In this document: positions 8,454 through 16,810 of the stretch, piece by piece
How positions within the stretch are numbered: the first letter of the stretch is position 1
Layout: each line of letters starts with the position of its first letter
The notes under the pieces: generated by a model
The model's database searches: none
What the model was told of the DNA's origin: nothing
The model's input: the letters and a program-made list of their open reading frames with translations, nothing else
Made by a program: the position numbers and the translations under genes
DNA from: a virus
Length of the DNA: 56,150 bases
IMG/VR virus record: IMGVR_UViG_3300048014_000023
Coordinates: 1-56,150 of that record
Direction: 5' to 3' (one strand)

Positions 8454-8784
8454 GGCCAATTCCGTGACAAACCTGCTTTCTATGACAGGAGGCCTCTTGC
8501 TACCATTCCTTAAAAAACGCCAAGAAGGTTACAGTTCAGGCGTAATCGTAAAACAAAGACAGCCTGACGAAGTAGAAGACAAGAAAGACGAAATGTCTGA
8601 GAGCCACATGGCTTTTGCTAAAGATCTACTACAAGCCATTGAATCTAAAGACGTTAAAGGAATTGCAGAGGCCCTTAACAACGCATTTCAAATCATGGAT
8701 GCCGAACCTCACGTAGAGGGCGATCACATTGAGAAACACAGTTACGATGCCCAAAACCAAAAAGCTGGGCAGGAGAATAGATAA
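8425..8784 (+). CDS. small acidic head-region protein, unknown function
   Basis: The 119-residue protein starts at ATG 8425 inside the terminase gene; an internal ATG at 8482 is an alternative. Residues 50-100 form acidic amphipathic helices (AFAKDLLQAIESKDVKGIAE) ending in a DAEPHVEGDH segment. The product may be a minor head protein or an assembly factor. If 8425 is correct, the conserved GTGACAAAC element at 8464 is translated as part of this gene. Confidence 0.6.
   Translation: MKNGKKVSFKANSVTNLLSMTGGLLLPFLKKRQEGYSSGVIVKQRQPDEVEDKKDEMSESHMAFAKDLLQAIESKDVKGIAEALNNAFQIMDAEPHVEGDHIEKHSYDAQNQKAGQENR
8464..8477 (+). promoter_or_regulatory. conserved GTGACAAAC element, copy 1
   Basis: The sequence is GTGACAAACCTGCT, 10 bases after the terminase stop codon. 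Three further copies at 24126, 30441 and 37114 match at 12 or more of 14 positions and have the same orientation. The element resembles a -35 box (GTGACA) but has no convincing -10 at normal spacing. Confidence 0.5.
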
Positions 8785-9161
8785 TGGCTAATTTCGTTCA
8801 ATCAAGTTCATACGTAGGTTTAAACGCAGCAACGATCAATATACCAACTTCAGACCAGTACAACTTCAACGTCACTCTGTCATTACCTGACAACGACGGA
8901 AGCGCATCTCAAGGTGCTGGCGCAGGTGCTGGAACAGGATCGATTGCTCAATCTCCTTTTATCTCGCAAGTCGTAGTAACTGTTAAACAAAACGGAACAA
9001 CGATTTACACGTCTCAGGCCAGCTCTAAAGGTTTTACGCTCAACTCGGTGACATGCTCAGCTGGTGACGTCATTACTATTACTCCAAGCTCATCTCAGTC
9101 TCAAGACCAACAAATCGAGGCAGTAAAGATGGTCGTATCAGTATCAGAAGGATCGATCTAA
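8784..9161 (+). CDS. beta-rich structural protein
   Basis: The 125-residue protein overlaps the previous stop by one base. It is rich in Ser, Thr, Gly and Val with alternating strands, and contains a glycine/alanine linker (GAGAGAGTG) near residue 45. This is typical of a small virion decoration or head fibre protein. Its place between terminase and portal supports a head role, but the family is not recognised. Confidence 0.6.
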   Translation: MANFVQSSSYVGLNAATINIPTSDQYNFNVTLSLPDNDGSASQGAGAGAGTGSIAQSPFISQVVVTVKQNGTTIYTSQASSKGFTLNSVTCSAGDVITITPSSSQSQDQQIEAVKMVVSVSEGSI

Positions 9162-10468
9162 TGCCATTAATGCACTCAAAATCAAAGAAAGCGTTCGGTA
9201 AAAACGTAGAAGCAGAAATGAAGGCTGGAAAGCCTCAACCCCAGGCTTTGGCAATCGCATACTCAGTAAAGCGCAAGGCAGGAAAGAAAGCCTCTGGCGG
9301 AATGGTTAAGTCTGGTAGCAAAGACATGGACATGGCTCGCGGCGGAATGATGGCTCAAGGCGGAGAAGTATCCGCTAGTAACGAAAAACGCCCAATGCCT
9401 CAAGACATGCATAACGACAAGTTAATGGCTAGCCAGAACCGTGGCGACAAACCAGCAAAAAATGACAGCTGGACGGACAGATCTACGGTGGCGCAAGCTC
9501 AGATCAACAACGGCAGAAAAGTAATGCCGATTAAGCGCCCTAAGATGGTGCCAAGCGACGCTTTTAGCACCCGTTTATACGACGAAGAAGGCCGATTACA
9601 AGAATCAGACAAACCAGGACCATACGGCGAACAGCCACCTGAGCATGATAACGAGATGGGCCCAGACCGACACGGCGACGATGTCCCTGACATGCAAGAC
9701 GAGCACAGCACTAAGAGAAAGCCTTATGCCAAAGGTGGAGAGATTGAAGCTGGTGATGGTGAAAGCCATAACATGTTTAAGCGTACTATGATGGAACCAA
9801 TGGATCCACCAGAAGAGATGTACGAACGTGAAGACCAGCGTCACCACATGATTGAAGATGCACCAAGCATGGACGAAGGCAAGATGCATGCCATGGAGTT
9901 AGACGAGGAAGAGCGCATGAAGATGGGAGCAGACCCAGACATGTCAAAACCGCACAGCGCACCTAAGAGCTACGCCGAAGGTGGAATGGCTCAGTACGAC
10001 GACGCTATGGACCATATCGACCACGAAATGGAATATAACCCAGCATCTGGCAAGTTTACTAAATCAGGTGGAATGACCCGTCCAGAAGACGAGTACGAAG
10101 AAGACCACCACGACAGCATCGCAGCAGCCATAATGGCTAAGAAGTCACGACAAATGAAGATGATGTCAGACAGCGATGACGACGAGATGGCTATGATGGC
10201 TGAAGGTGGAATCTTATCACACGATTCTATCTATTCAGACAATAGCGACATGGCAGACATGAGCCGTAACAACGACGAAGACGCTAACGAAGAAGATCAG
10301 TTGAGTTTAAATGCATTACGCAAAGAAAACTATGATTCTAGCTACTTGGATAAAGACCAGCCGATGAACTCTAACGAGCACGGCGACGACGAAGAGAGTG
10401 ATTCAGAGAACAAGCATGACATGATTTCTAAGATCATGCGTTCAATGAAGAGTAAACGACAATTTTAA
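9161..10468 (+). CDS. acidic low-complexity virion-associated protein with GG motifs
   Basis: This is a 435-residue protein. A lysine-rich N-terminus (SKSKKAFGKNVEAEMKAGKP) leads into a long Met/Asp/Glu/His-rich, probably disordered region. At least six short motifs of the form [MLY]-A-x-G-G are spread through it: MARGG, MAQGGEV, YAKGGEI, YAEGGM, MAEGGIL and similar. The same motif occurs in the proteins at 30826 and 32448. No enzymatic domain is visible. Its location just before the portal suggests an internal head protein or assembly factor. The function is not known. Confidence 0.65.
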   Translation: MPLMHSKSKKAFGKNVEAEMKAGKPQPQALAIAYSVKRKAGKKASGGMVKSGSKDMDMARGGMMAQGGEVSASNEKRPMPQDMHNDKLMASQNRGDKPAKNDSWTDRSTVAQAQINNGRKVMPIKRPKMVPSDAFSTRLYDEEGRLQESDKPGPYGEQPPEHDNEMGPDRHGDDVPDMQDEHSTKRKPYAKGGEIEAGDGESHNMFKRTMMEPMDPPEEMYEREDQRHHMIEDAPSMDEGKMHAMELDEEERMKMGADPDMSKPHSAPKSYAEGGMAQYDDAMDHIDHEMEYNPASGKFTKSGGMTRPEDEYEEDHHDSIAAAIMAKKSRQMKMMSDSDDDEMAMMAEGGILSHDSIYSDNSDMADMSRNNDEDANEEDQLSLNALRKENYDSSYLDKDQPMNSNEHGDDEESDSENKHDMISKIMRSMKSKRQF

Positions 10469-10478
10469 TAAAGGTCTT

Positions 10479-10769
10479 ATGGTAATCAGCGACCTAAAGC
10501 AGCTCCGCGACCTAATCGCTTTGTGTAAAAAACAAGGCGTATTGCGCATTACTGTCGATAACATCGAGATGGAAATCTCGCCCATGGTTGCTAAGACCAG
10601 GACGACCAAAGTAATGGCTGACATTCCTGAAGCTTCCATTAAGGTGCCAAAGTTCAATCCTATTACTAAAGAAATCATTGCTGACGCAGACGTAGAATCA
10701 TTTGACGAGCTGACGGACGAGCAAAAACTATTCTACTCAGCCAGACCAGAAGTACCAGGTGATCAGTGA
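10479..10769 (+). CDS. small protein coupled to the portal gene
   Basis: The 96-residue protein starts at ATG 10479. An N-terminal helix (LKQLRDLIALCKKQGV) is followed by short strands (RITVDNIEMEISP) and an acidic tail. It ends in a GTGA overlap with the portal start, so the two are probably translationally coupled. The function is unknown. Confidence 0.6.
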   Translation: MVISDLKQLRDLIALCKKQGVLRITVDNIEMEISPMVAKTRTTKVMADIPEASIKVPKFNPITKEIIADADVESFDELTDEQKLFYSARPEVPGDQ

Positions 10770-12664
10770 AGGTAACTCCCAGCAAAGCCAAAAGCTCTAT
10801 TACGTTTAAGACTAAAGACATATCTGAGTCTTCAGTCATTACCCCATGGTGGGAACAAAAAGAATCTGACATGGCTGCAGGCTTCTTATTAACCTCGGCA
10901 GCGTATCTAAAAGAGTCACAGGCTTACAGATATAGACAAGCAGCCATTTATGCGAGATTATATGGTAATCAAAGCTTATATAGCTTCGCTGGTAATAATA
11001 TCAGCAAGATGGACCAAACTTATGGACTTCCTCAGGAACGCCCTACATTTAACATCATACAATCAGCTATCGATACTCTCGTATCACGTATCAGCCAGTC
11101 TCGTCCACAACCGGTATTTCTTACAGATGCTTCTGATTATAAGCAACGCAATCTAGCCAAGAAGCTCAACCAGTTCATCCAAGGTGAGTTTTATCAGACA
11201 AAGGCCTATGAGTTGGCCTCTATAGTGCTTAGGGACGCCTTGGTAGAGGGCACAGGCATAGTCCATACCTACGAGACTCCCGACCATAAAGTAGCCTTAG
11301 AACGCGTCCTATTGACTGAGATCCTCATAGACCCTAACGAAGCCATGTACGGTGACCCACGACAGCTCTACCGTATCAAGCTCGTAGACAGAGAAATACT
11401 CCTAGCTAACTTTCCTAAGCACAAAGACAAAATCCTCATGGCCGCTAACGCCTACCCAGACAACTCAGCAGACAGCTCTAAGACTGTCGCAGATCTAGTC
11501 ATGGTCGTAGAGTCATGGCATCTCAAGTCAGGTAAAGACATGAGAGACGGTAGGCACATGATGGCCATAAGCAGCGGAGCCTTGCTAGACGAAGAGTTCA
11601 CGAAAGAACGCTTCCCCTTCTCTTTTTTACACTACAGCCCAAGACTCCTAGGATTCTGGGCCCAAGGCGTGGCAGAGCAGCTCATGGGAACACAAATGGA
11701 GTTAAACTCTATACTCTTTACCATTAGCCGCGCCATCAAGCTCGTAGGCGTACCAAGGGTATTCGTAGAAGAAGGCAGCAAAGTAGCAGCTACGTCGCAT
11801 AACAACGAAATTGGAACTATCGTCAAGTACCGTGGAACAAAACCAATATACGAAGTCGCACCAAGTAACGCCCCGGAGTTATATGCAGAAAGAGATAAGC
11901 TCATACAGTACGGATACCAACAGTGCGGTGTGTCAGCATTGCAAGCGTCGTCTCAAAAACCACAAGGTCTTGATTCAGGCGAAGCCATTAGGACCTACGA
12001 TGACATCTCAACTGATAGGTTCGCTAGTTTGTCAAGACGGTACGACAACCTATTCATTGACCTTACCTACCAAATCGTCGAGCTTGCCAAAGACATCGCT
12101 GAAGAGCAAGGATCGTACCAAACGGTCTACCCAAACAAAAACGGCACGAAGGAAATAGACCTTCCCAAAGCCTCATTAATTAACGACCCTTTCATCGTAC
12201 AATGCTTTACTCAGTCTAGCCTACCAAAAGATCCAGCAGGACGTTTACAAAAAGTCACAGAAATGGTACAATCAGGTATGATTACGATCCAGGAAGGACG
12301 TAGGTTATTAGACTACCCAGACTTAGAACAAATCGAGAAGTTAGCAAACGCCGCTGAAGAACGCATCTTTATGATTTTAGACGACATCTTAGAAACAGGC
12401 AAGTACACACCACCAGACCCTTTCATAGACATAAATTTGGCTACTGACCTGACTACCAGGTACATCAACTTATACGCAACGGCCGGTTTAGAAGAAAGCA
12501 AGATGCAAAAGCTGAGAGACTTCTTCAACCAGATACAAGCCATTAAGATGGCAGCTATGCCGCCACCGCCTCCAGCTGGCGCCCCTCAAGGACAGCCTGC
12601 TCCTCAAGCCGCTCCACAACCAACACCCACCTCACCATTGGTTCCTAACGGGGCTCAACAATGA
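10766..12664 (+). CDS. portal protein
   Basis: The 632-residue protein starts at GTG 10766. Its size, position after TerL and overall pattern (an N-terminal helical region with RPTFNIIQSAIDTLVSRISQ, a central stem/clip region, a Pro/Gln-rich tail) match phage portal proteins. The dodecameric portal forms the DNA channel at one capsid vertex and docks the terminase and then the adaptor encoded at 24723. The last 45 residues (PPPPPAGAPQGQPAPQ) are low-complexity and probably disordered. Confidence 0.85.
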   Translation: MKVTPSKAKSSITFKTKDISESSVITPWWEQKESDMAAGFLLTSAAYLKESQAYRYRQAAIYARLYGNQSLYSFAGNNISKMDQTYGLPQERPTFNIIQSAIDTLVSRISQSRPQPVFLTDASDYKQRNLAKKLNQFIQGEFYQTKAYELASIVLRDALVEGTGIVHTYETPDHKVALERVLLTEILIDPNEAMYGDPRQLYRIKLVDREILLANFPKHKDKILMAANAYPDNSADSSKTVADLVMVVESWHLKSGKDMRDGRHMMAISSGALLDEEFTKERFPFSFLHYSPRLLGFWAQGVAEQLMGTQMELNSILFTISRAIKLVGVPRVFVEEGSKVAATSHNNEIGTIVKYRGTKPIYEVAPSNAPELYAERDKLIQYGYQQCGVSALQASSQKPQGLDSGEAIRTYDDISTDRFASLSRRYDNLFIDLTYQIVELAKDIAEEQGSYQTVYPNKNGTKEIDLPKASLINDPFIVQCFTQSSLPKDPAGRLQKVTEMVQSGMITIQEGRRLLDYPDLEQIEKLANAAEERIFMILDDILETGKYTPPDPFIDINLATDLTTRYINLYATAGLEESKMQKLRDFFNQIQAIKMAAMPPPPPAGAPQGQPAPQAAPQPTPTSPLVPNGAQQ

Positions 12665-12724
12665 TTACGAGATTTAAATCTTTTATCTTAAACACATTTT
12701 TAGACCTAAACCTCGGAGAATAGA

Positions 12725-13762
12725 ATGAAAATCACGCCAGTAGCATCCCCGACCCTCATCCCAGTAAACGGCACTCCAGAATCCGTAAGAACAGCCAAGG
12801 CCGTAGCAGCCTTTAACAAAGGTGCGTCATCTTACGACCAGCAGGCCCAAGAAACACCTGTTTCAAACCCAAACCAGGTGTCAGTAGAAGAATTGTCAGC
12901 TATTAAAGCCCCCGTCCAAGAAGAACAAGTAGAAACTAAGGAAGAAGTACAAGTAGAAGAAAAGCCTGCAGCTAAGACTCCAGAAGAAACAGCGTTGAGC
13001 CGTCAGTTTGCACAGCTCGCACGCCAAGAAAAGGCGTTACGCGCACGACAACAGCAACAAGAACAGGCTTTGAAAGCCAGAGAAGCACAGCTCCAGAAGC
13101 AAGAAGCTGAGCTCCAAACCAAGTATAACATCGATACGACCAAGTATATATCCAGGGATATACTAAAGCAGCAGACTCTCCAAGCCCTTGCTGAAGCAGG
13201 CGTATCATACGATGAGCTGACACAGCAAATCTTGAACCAACAGCCAAGCAACCCACAGGTTGACGCTACCATAAGCCGCTTAGAAGCTAAGATTAAGGCA
13301 TTGGAAGAGCAGACTCAAAACCAACAAAAACAGGCAGAGCAACAGCAACAAGAAAGCTACAAAGCAGCTATCCGTCAAATCGAACAAGACGCTAAGGCAT
13401 TAGTAGCAAACGATCCTAACTTTGAGACTATCAAGGCTACCAACTCGGTAAGAGACGTAGTAGAGTTGATAGAGAGGACGTTTAACGAAACGCAGCAGAT
13501 ACTCACCGTAGAGCAAGCTGCACAAGAGGTAGAAAACTACCTCGTCGATGAGGCATTGAAACTTACTAGAATCGGTAAAATTAAGACCCGACTCGAGCAG
13601 CCTAAGGCCACGGGGGCTCAAGTCGTAAAGCAGACAGCAGGTCAAACCGAGAAGCAGACACAACCAACAATGAAGACTCTAACTAACGCAGCAAGCGGCT
13701 CTAGGAAGCTATCGTCTAGAGAACGTGCCTTACTAGCGTTTAAGGGCGAGTTAAACCGGTAA
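12725..13762 (+). CDS. scaffolding protein
   Basis: The 345-residue protein sits between portal and major capsid protein, the standard scaffold position. It is Gln/Glu/Ala-rich with two long predicted coiled-coil stretches (about 98-140 and 185-225), an acidic N-terminal region and a basic C-terminus (GSRKLSSRERALLAFK). A basic C-terminal helix that contacts the coat is common in phage scaffolds. It would guide coat assembly and then leave the capsid. A CGGAGAATAG ribosome site precedes ATG 12725. Confidence 0.8.
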   Translation: MKITPVASPTLIPVNGTPESVRTAKAVAAFNKGASSYDQQAQETPVSNPNQVSVEELSAIKAPVQEEQVETKEEVQVEEKPAAKTPEETALSRQFAQLARQEKALRARQQQQEQALKAREAQLQKQEAELQTKYNIDTTKYISRDILKQQTLQALAEAGVSYDELTQQILNQQPSNPQVDATISRLEAKIKALEEQTQNQQKQAEQQQQESYKAAIRQIEQDAKALVANDPNFETIKATNSVRDVVELIERTFNETQQILTVEQAAQEVENYLVDEALKLTRIGKIKTRLEQPKATGAQVVKQTAGQTEKQTQPTMKTLTNAASGSRKLSSRERALLAFKGELNR

Positions 13763-13861
13763 CTCAAGAGAGTTACTGATCTATATCTAGGCTAGATCAC
13801 GAATAAGATGTTCATAATCACAACGATTGTGATGCCTCGATACGTCATGGTGGCGTATTGA
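13759..13861 (+). promoter_or_regulatory. cluster of four hairpins upstream of the capsid gene
   Basis: Four successive inverted repeats fill the gap: 13759-13776 (7 bp, loop AAGA), 13777-13799 (7 bp), 13817-13833 (7 bp, loop CGA) and 13837-13861 (8 bp with one G-T). None is followed by a T-run. A ribosome site (TTTTGGAGAATTAAA) and the capsid start come next. Likely roles are mRNA processing or stabilisation of the capsid message. Confidence 0.65.
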
Positions 13862-13887
13862 GAATAACTTAATTTTGGAGAATTAAA

Positions 13888-15186
13888 ATGGCTGCAACAT
13901 ATGCCAATAGTGCGAACCAGATCGCCGCACTTAAAGAATTGTACACTGATGATAAAGAGTACATGAAAGATCTAGTGTACAAGGAAAACCCATTCCTTGC
14001 ACTCGTCCCTAAGAACGAAAGTCCAGACGGATTTGCCGGTAAATACATTCCAGTTCCTTTGGAATACGGTACTCCCCAAGGACGAAGCCACACCTTCGCA
14101 AACGCACAAAGCCAGCAAACACCAACAGCGTTGGTTAGCTACTTTGTATACGTAATCGAAGATTATCAACTTGTTACTATCACTAACCTTTTAATGGAAC
14201 AGACTAAGACTAACGCCGGTGCGTTTGTTGATGCTGCTAAATTACAAATGGATGGTGGTTTCCGTAACATCACTAACAACATCGCTTTTGAACTGTTCGG
14301 TTCTGGAACTGCTACTCGCGGTATCAGCTCTGCAGCTTCGACTCAAAACGGCGTTGTAGTTGGTGGCGTTGTTCTTCCATTGAGCAACTCTCAACAGATC
14401 GTAGCTTTTGAAGTTGGAATGCTCCTCGTTGCTTCTGCAACTGATGGCGGCGCTCCCTCGACTGATACAGTCTTGATCACTGCTGTTGATCGTGCTAACG
14501 GTATCGTATACGGAACAGCTTCGGCTGCTACGCTTTCTGCTAACTGGGCTATCGGCACAGGCATTGCTTACTTGACAGTTTCTGGTGACCTTCCGTCAGC
14601 AGGCGCTGCCAACACTGGCTCGTACCTTGCATTGTCTGGATTGGCTGCATGGCTTCCTGTTACGACTCCTGCCGCTAACGACAGCTTCTGGAGTGTAAAC
14701 CGTTCTGCAGATCCTACTCGACTGGCTGGTTGCCGTTATAACGCGCAAGCCTACACGATCGAAGAAGGTCTGACTAACGCGTTGGCATTCTTAAACCGTG
14801 AAGGTGGAAAACCAGACCTTTGCATCATGGACTTTGCTTCATATGCTTCTCTGGTCAACAGCCTTGGCGCAAAAGTTCAGTACGTTCAAGTTGACCATGA
14901 CGAAGTTGAAGTATCATTTGAAGGTATTACCTTTCAATCTGCTTACGGCCGCGTCACTGTATTAGCTGATCGTTCTTGCCAACCTCAGACTGCATACTTA
15001 TTGACGATGAATACGTGGAAACTCCGATCACTCGGAAAAGTTCCTCATATCTTGACTTATGGTATGGAAGGTCTTGAAGGTCTCCGTGTTGGTAATGCTG
15101 ATGCATTAGAGATCCGCATTGGCTATTATGGCAACCTTATTTGTAGCGCACCAGGTTGGAACTGCGTAGTCCAATTAAGTGCTTAA
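13888..15186 (+). CDS. major capsid protein (HK97-fold)
   Basis: The 432-residue protein follows the scaffold and precedes a double terminator, the typical setting of a highly expressed coat gene. The N-terminal helix (IAALKELYTDDKEYMKDLVY), the QMDGGFRNITNNIAFELFGS segment (about residues 116-135) and the late YAQAYTIEEGLTNAL-like region fit an HK97-type coat. A Ser/Thr/Gly-rich insertion around 145-235 may be a surface domain. The fold is inferred from position, size and general sequence pattern. Confidence 0.87.
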   Translation: MAATYANSANQIAALKELYTDDKEYMKDLVYKENPFLALVPKNESPDGFAGKYIPVPLEYGTPQGRSHTFANAQSQQTPTALVSYFVYVIEDYQLVTITNLLMEQTKTNAGAFVDAAKLQMDGGFRNITNNIAFELFGSGTATRGISSAASTQNGVVVGGVVLPLSNSQQIVAFEVGMLLVASATDGGAPSTDTVLITAVDRANGIVYGTASAATLSANWAIGTGIAYLTVSGDLPSAGAANTGSYLALSGLAAWLPVTTPAANDSFWSVNRSADPTRLAGCRYNAQAYTIEEGLTNALAFLNREGGKPDLCIMDFASYASLVNSLGAKVQYVQVDHDEVEVSFEGITFQSAYGRVTVLADRSCQPQTAYLLTMNTWKLRSLGKVPHILTYGMEGLEGLRVGNADALEIRIGYYGNLICSAPGWNCVVQLSA

Positions 15187-15200
15187 TATTAGTTAATTAT

Positions 15201-15278
15201 AATAGCCTAGTTAAATCTGGGCTATTATTTAAATGCTTTGTAAGTGTTATGCTCCCTACGTTATGTAGGGGGCTTTTA
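15201..15278 (+). terminator. double terminator after the capsid gene
   Basis: The first hairpin (15201-15226) pairs AATAGCC with GGCTATT. The second, stronger one (15250-15278) pairs GCTCCCTAC with GTAGGGGGC around a GTTAT loop and ends in TTTTAT. It limits read-through from the capsid gene into the decoration genes. Confidence 0.85.
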
Positions 15279-15291
15279 TAAATAAGGTACA

Positions 15292-15627
15292 ATGAACTAT
15301 AACTTTCCCATCGCATTCTTTGATCCACCAGAGGTCGTCAACACGACGGTCACGCCTATACCTGGTTCTGGATCGTTACCCCTGCAGGTAATAGCGGATA
15401 CGGGATTTAGGAGTGGAGTCGCCATAGACTTCATTGACACCACCGGTGATTTCATCGGAGTGTATTTAGGTGCAGCAGGACACGAAGAACTTCTTTGCAT
15501 AATAGGAAACGGACAATCAGGCAGAAGCTGGGGAGTATTCCCAGCGCATAGTAGAGTCTCACTACGATCATTAACAGCAACTCCAATCACTAACGGTACC
15601 GTCGTAGGTACGATAATGAGTTACTGA
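15292..15627 (+). CDS. small beta-rich virion protein
   Basis: The 111-residue protein begins behind AAGGTACA, just after the capsid terminator. It reads as alternating strands with a central IGNGQSGRSWGVFPAHSRVS segment and a C-terminal TNGTVVGTIMSY. The C-terminal layout resembles the end of the protein at 37548 (GSRVAYKAL, then a short strand), so both may share a small beta domain. It is probably a decoration or neck protein. Confidence 0.55.
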   Translation: MNYNFPIAFFDPPEVVNTTVTPIPGSGSLPLQVIADTGFRSGVAIDFIDTTGDFIGVYLGAAGHEELLCIIGNGQSGRSWGVFPAHSRVSLRSLTATPITNGTVVGTIMSY

Positions 15628-16184
15628 TGGCATCAACACAGATTAAAGATGGATTCAATGGTGGTAGTGATAACCAGGCTAAGGTAGACAGCCAGGGTCG
15701 ATTGTACGTCTATGACGCAGGCGGAGGAACAGGCAGTAACGCCTCAGTAGGCCCTAACGGTTCTACGGCTCCTACAAGCTCTACAGAGATCGCAGGCATA
15801 AACCCTGAGGGAAACCTCACACCGGTATCTGTAACCGACAGCGGGGCTATTAACGTCGTAACCAGCGGCACTTCTACGGTGTCAGGAACAGTCGTATCAG
15901 AAACTGCAGGACTTAACAGCTTTCAAACTAGCCAATACACGATAGGAACAACTGCTGTACACTTAGCTCCGACACCGCTTGCAAACAGAAGCAGCATAAG
16001 CATTACGATTACGGCTTCTGCAGGTGTTCCAGTCTTTATAGGAAACTCAGCCGCAGTAACTATCACTACCGGCTACCCGCTATACAACGGATCTACGATA
16101 CAGCTAGACTTAACGCCCACCGGTAACGTCTACGCTATCTCAACTACGGCAGGACAAACTGCCTCAGTACTGGAGATAGCTTAA
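15627..16184 (+). CDS. beta-rich decoration/fibre-like protein with shared repeat module
   Basis: The 185-residue protein overlaps its neighbour by one base. Residues 1-35 contain a DNQAKVDSQGRLYVYDAG segment. Residues 38-75 (NASVGPNGSTAPTSSTEIAG, then NPEGNL) match a module found three times in the protein at 37548. The C-terminal part is a Ser/Thr-rich beta domain. Shared modules in separate virion proteins suggest a common structural repeat or a recombination-built fibre set. Confidence 0.6.
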   Translation: MASTQIKDGFNGGSDNQAKVDSQGRLYVYDAGGGTGSNASVGPNGSTAPTSSTEIAGINPEGNLTPVSVTDSGAINVVTSGTSTVSGTVVSETAGLNSFQTSQYTIGTTAVHLAPTPLANRSSISITITASAGVPVFIGNSAAVTITTGYPLYNGSTIQLDLTPTGNVYAISTTAGQTASVLEIA

Positions 16185-16628
16185 ATGGCAAGGATAAGTA
16201 CAAGCAGCACAGGTGGTAACGTCAACATACAGGATACCGATGGTAATCCTATATACTCTAGTAACGGGGCATTAGACGTAAACGTCGTCAGCACTGGGGC
16301 GGGCGGGAGTGCAATAAGTGCATATAATGAGATTACGAACGTTGCTATGGGCTCTTCTGCTACCGTACTGACTTATACGGTACCTACAGGAAAAACGTTA
16401 AGTATATCAAGGGTTTTGATGAGCAGTGACTCGATAGGGATAATAGAAGTGGACATAGCAGGCTCAGCCAACGCTAAAGGACGCTTCTCCTACACTGCCT
16501 ACAACATCGACTTTGAGTACGACGGATACCAAATAGCATCAGGAACAGTAATAACTGTCGTTGCAACTAACAGTAGTCTTCAAGGTGTTGCTAGCTTTAA
16601 CGCCACGCTACAAGGAACATTGGCTTGA
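16185..16628 (+). CDS. beta-sandwich virion protein
   Basis: The 147-residue protein starts at the base after the previous stop. The N-terminus contains the D-x-D-GN strand repeat (QDTDGNPIYSSNGALDVNVV). The C-terminal 90 residues (TVLTYTVPTGKTLSISRVLM) resemble the C-terminal domain of the protein at 16803 (VTLTYTVASGHTFTLEQVYA). The two are therefore likely paralogous domains. A decoration or fibre role is inferred from context. Confidence 0.6.
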   Translation: MARISTSSTGGNVNIQDTDGNPIYSSNGALDVNVVSTGAGGSAISAYNEITNVAMGSSATVLTYTVPTGKTLSISRVLMSSDSIGIIEVDIAGSANAKGRFSYTAYNIDFEYDGYQIASGTVITVVATNSSLQGVASFNATLQGTLA

Positions 16629-16810
16629 AATCATTAGAAGTAAAAAAGATCGAAGTAGAGATTCTCCAGGTTGAAGCAGCTAAGGCTTCTTTGGAGTTGA
16701 GAATAGCTGAGAGGCTAGACGAAATAGACAGGATTAAAGAAACCATAGCGGTTTCTGATGCAAAGATAATTGAACTTAAAGACAAATTAAAAGGAAGAGT
16801 AAATGGCTGA
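16625..16810 (+). CDS. short coiled-coil protein
   Basis: The 61-residue protein starts at TTG 16625 in a TTGA overlap with the previous stop. It is almost entirely one charged helix (KKIEVEILQVEAAKASLELR and onward), consistent with a coiled coil. It overlaps the next gene by 8 bases. It could be a small oligomerisation or assembly partner of the flanking beta-rich proteins; this is inference. Confidence 0.5.
   Translation: MKSLEVKKIEVEILQVEAAKASLELRIAERLDEIDRIKETIAVSDAKIIELKDKLKGRVNG

Noticed and set aside
9605-9889. Minus-strand open frames inside the acidic GG-motif gene
   Set aside because: They are antisense to a clearly coding Asp/Glu/Met-rich gene, lack ribosome sites and encode implausible Trp/His/Val-rich products.
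12670-12681. AGATTTAAATCT palindrome after the portal gene as a terminator or operator
   Set aside because: It is a short AT-rich 12-mer followed by TTTAT; too weak to call and likely by chance.
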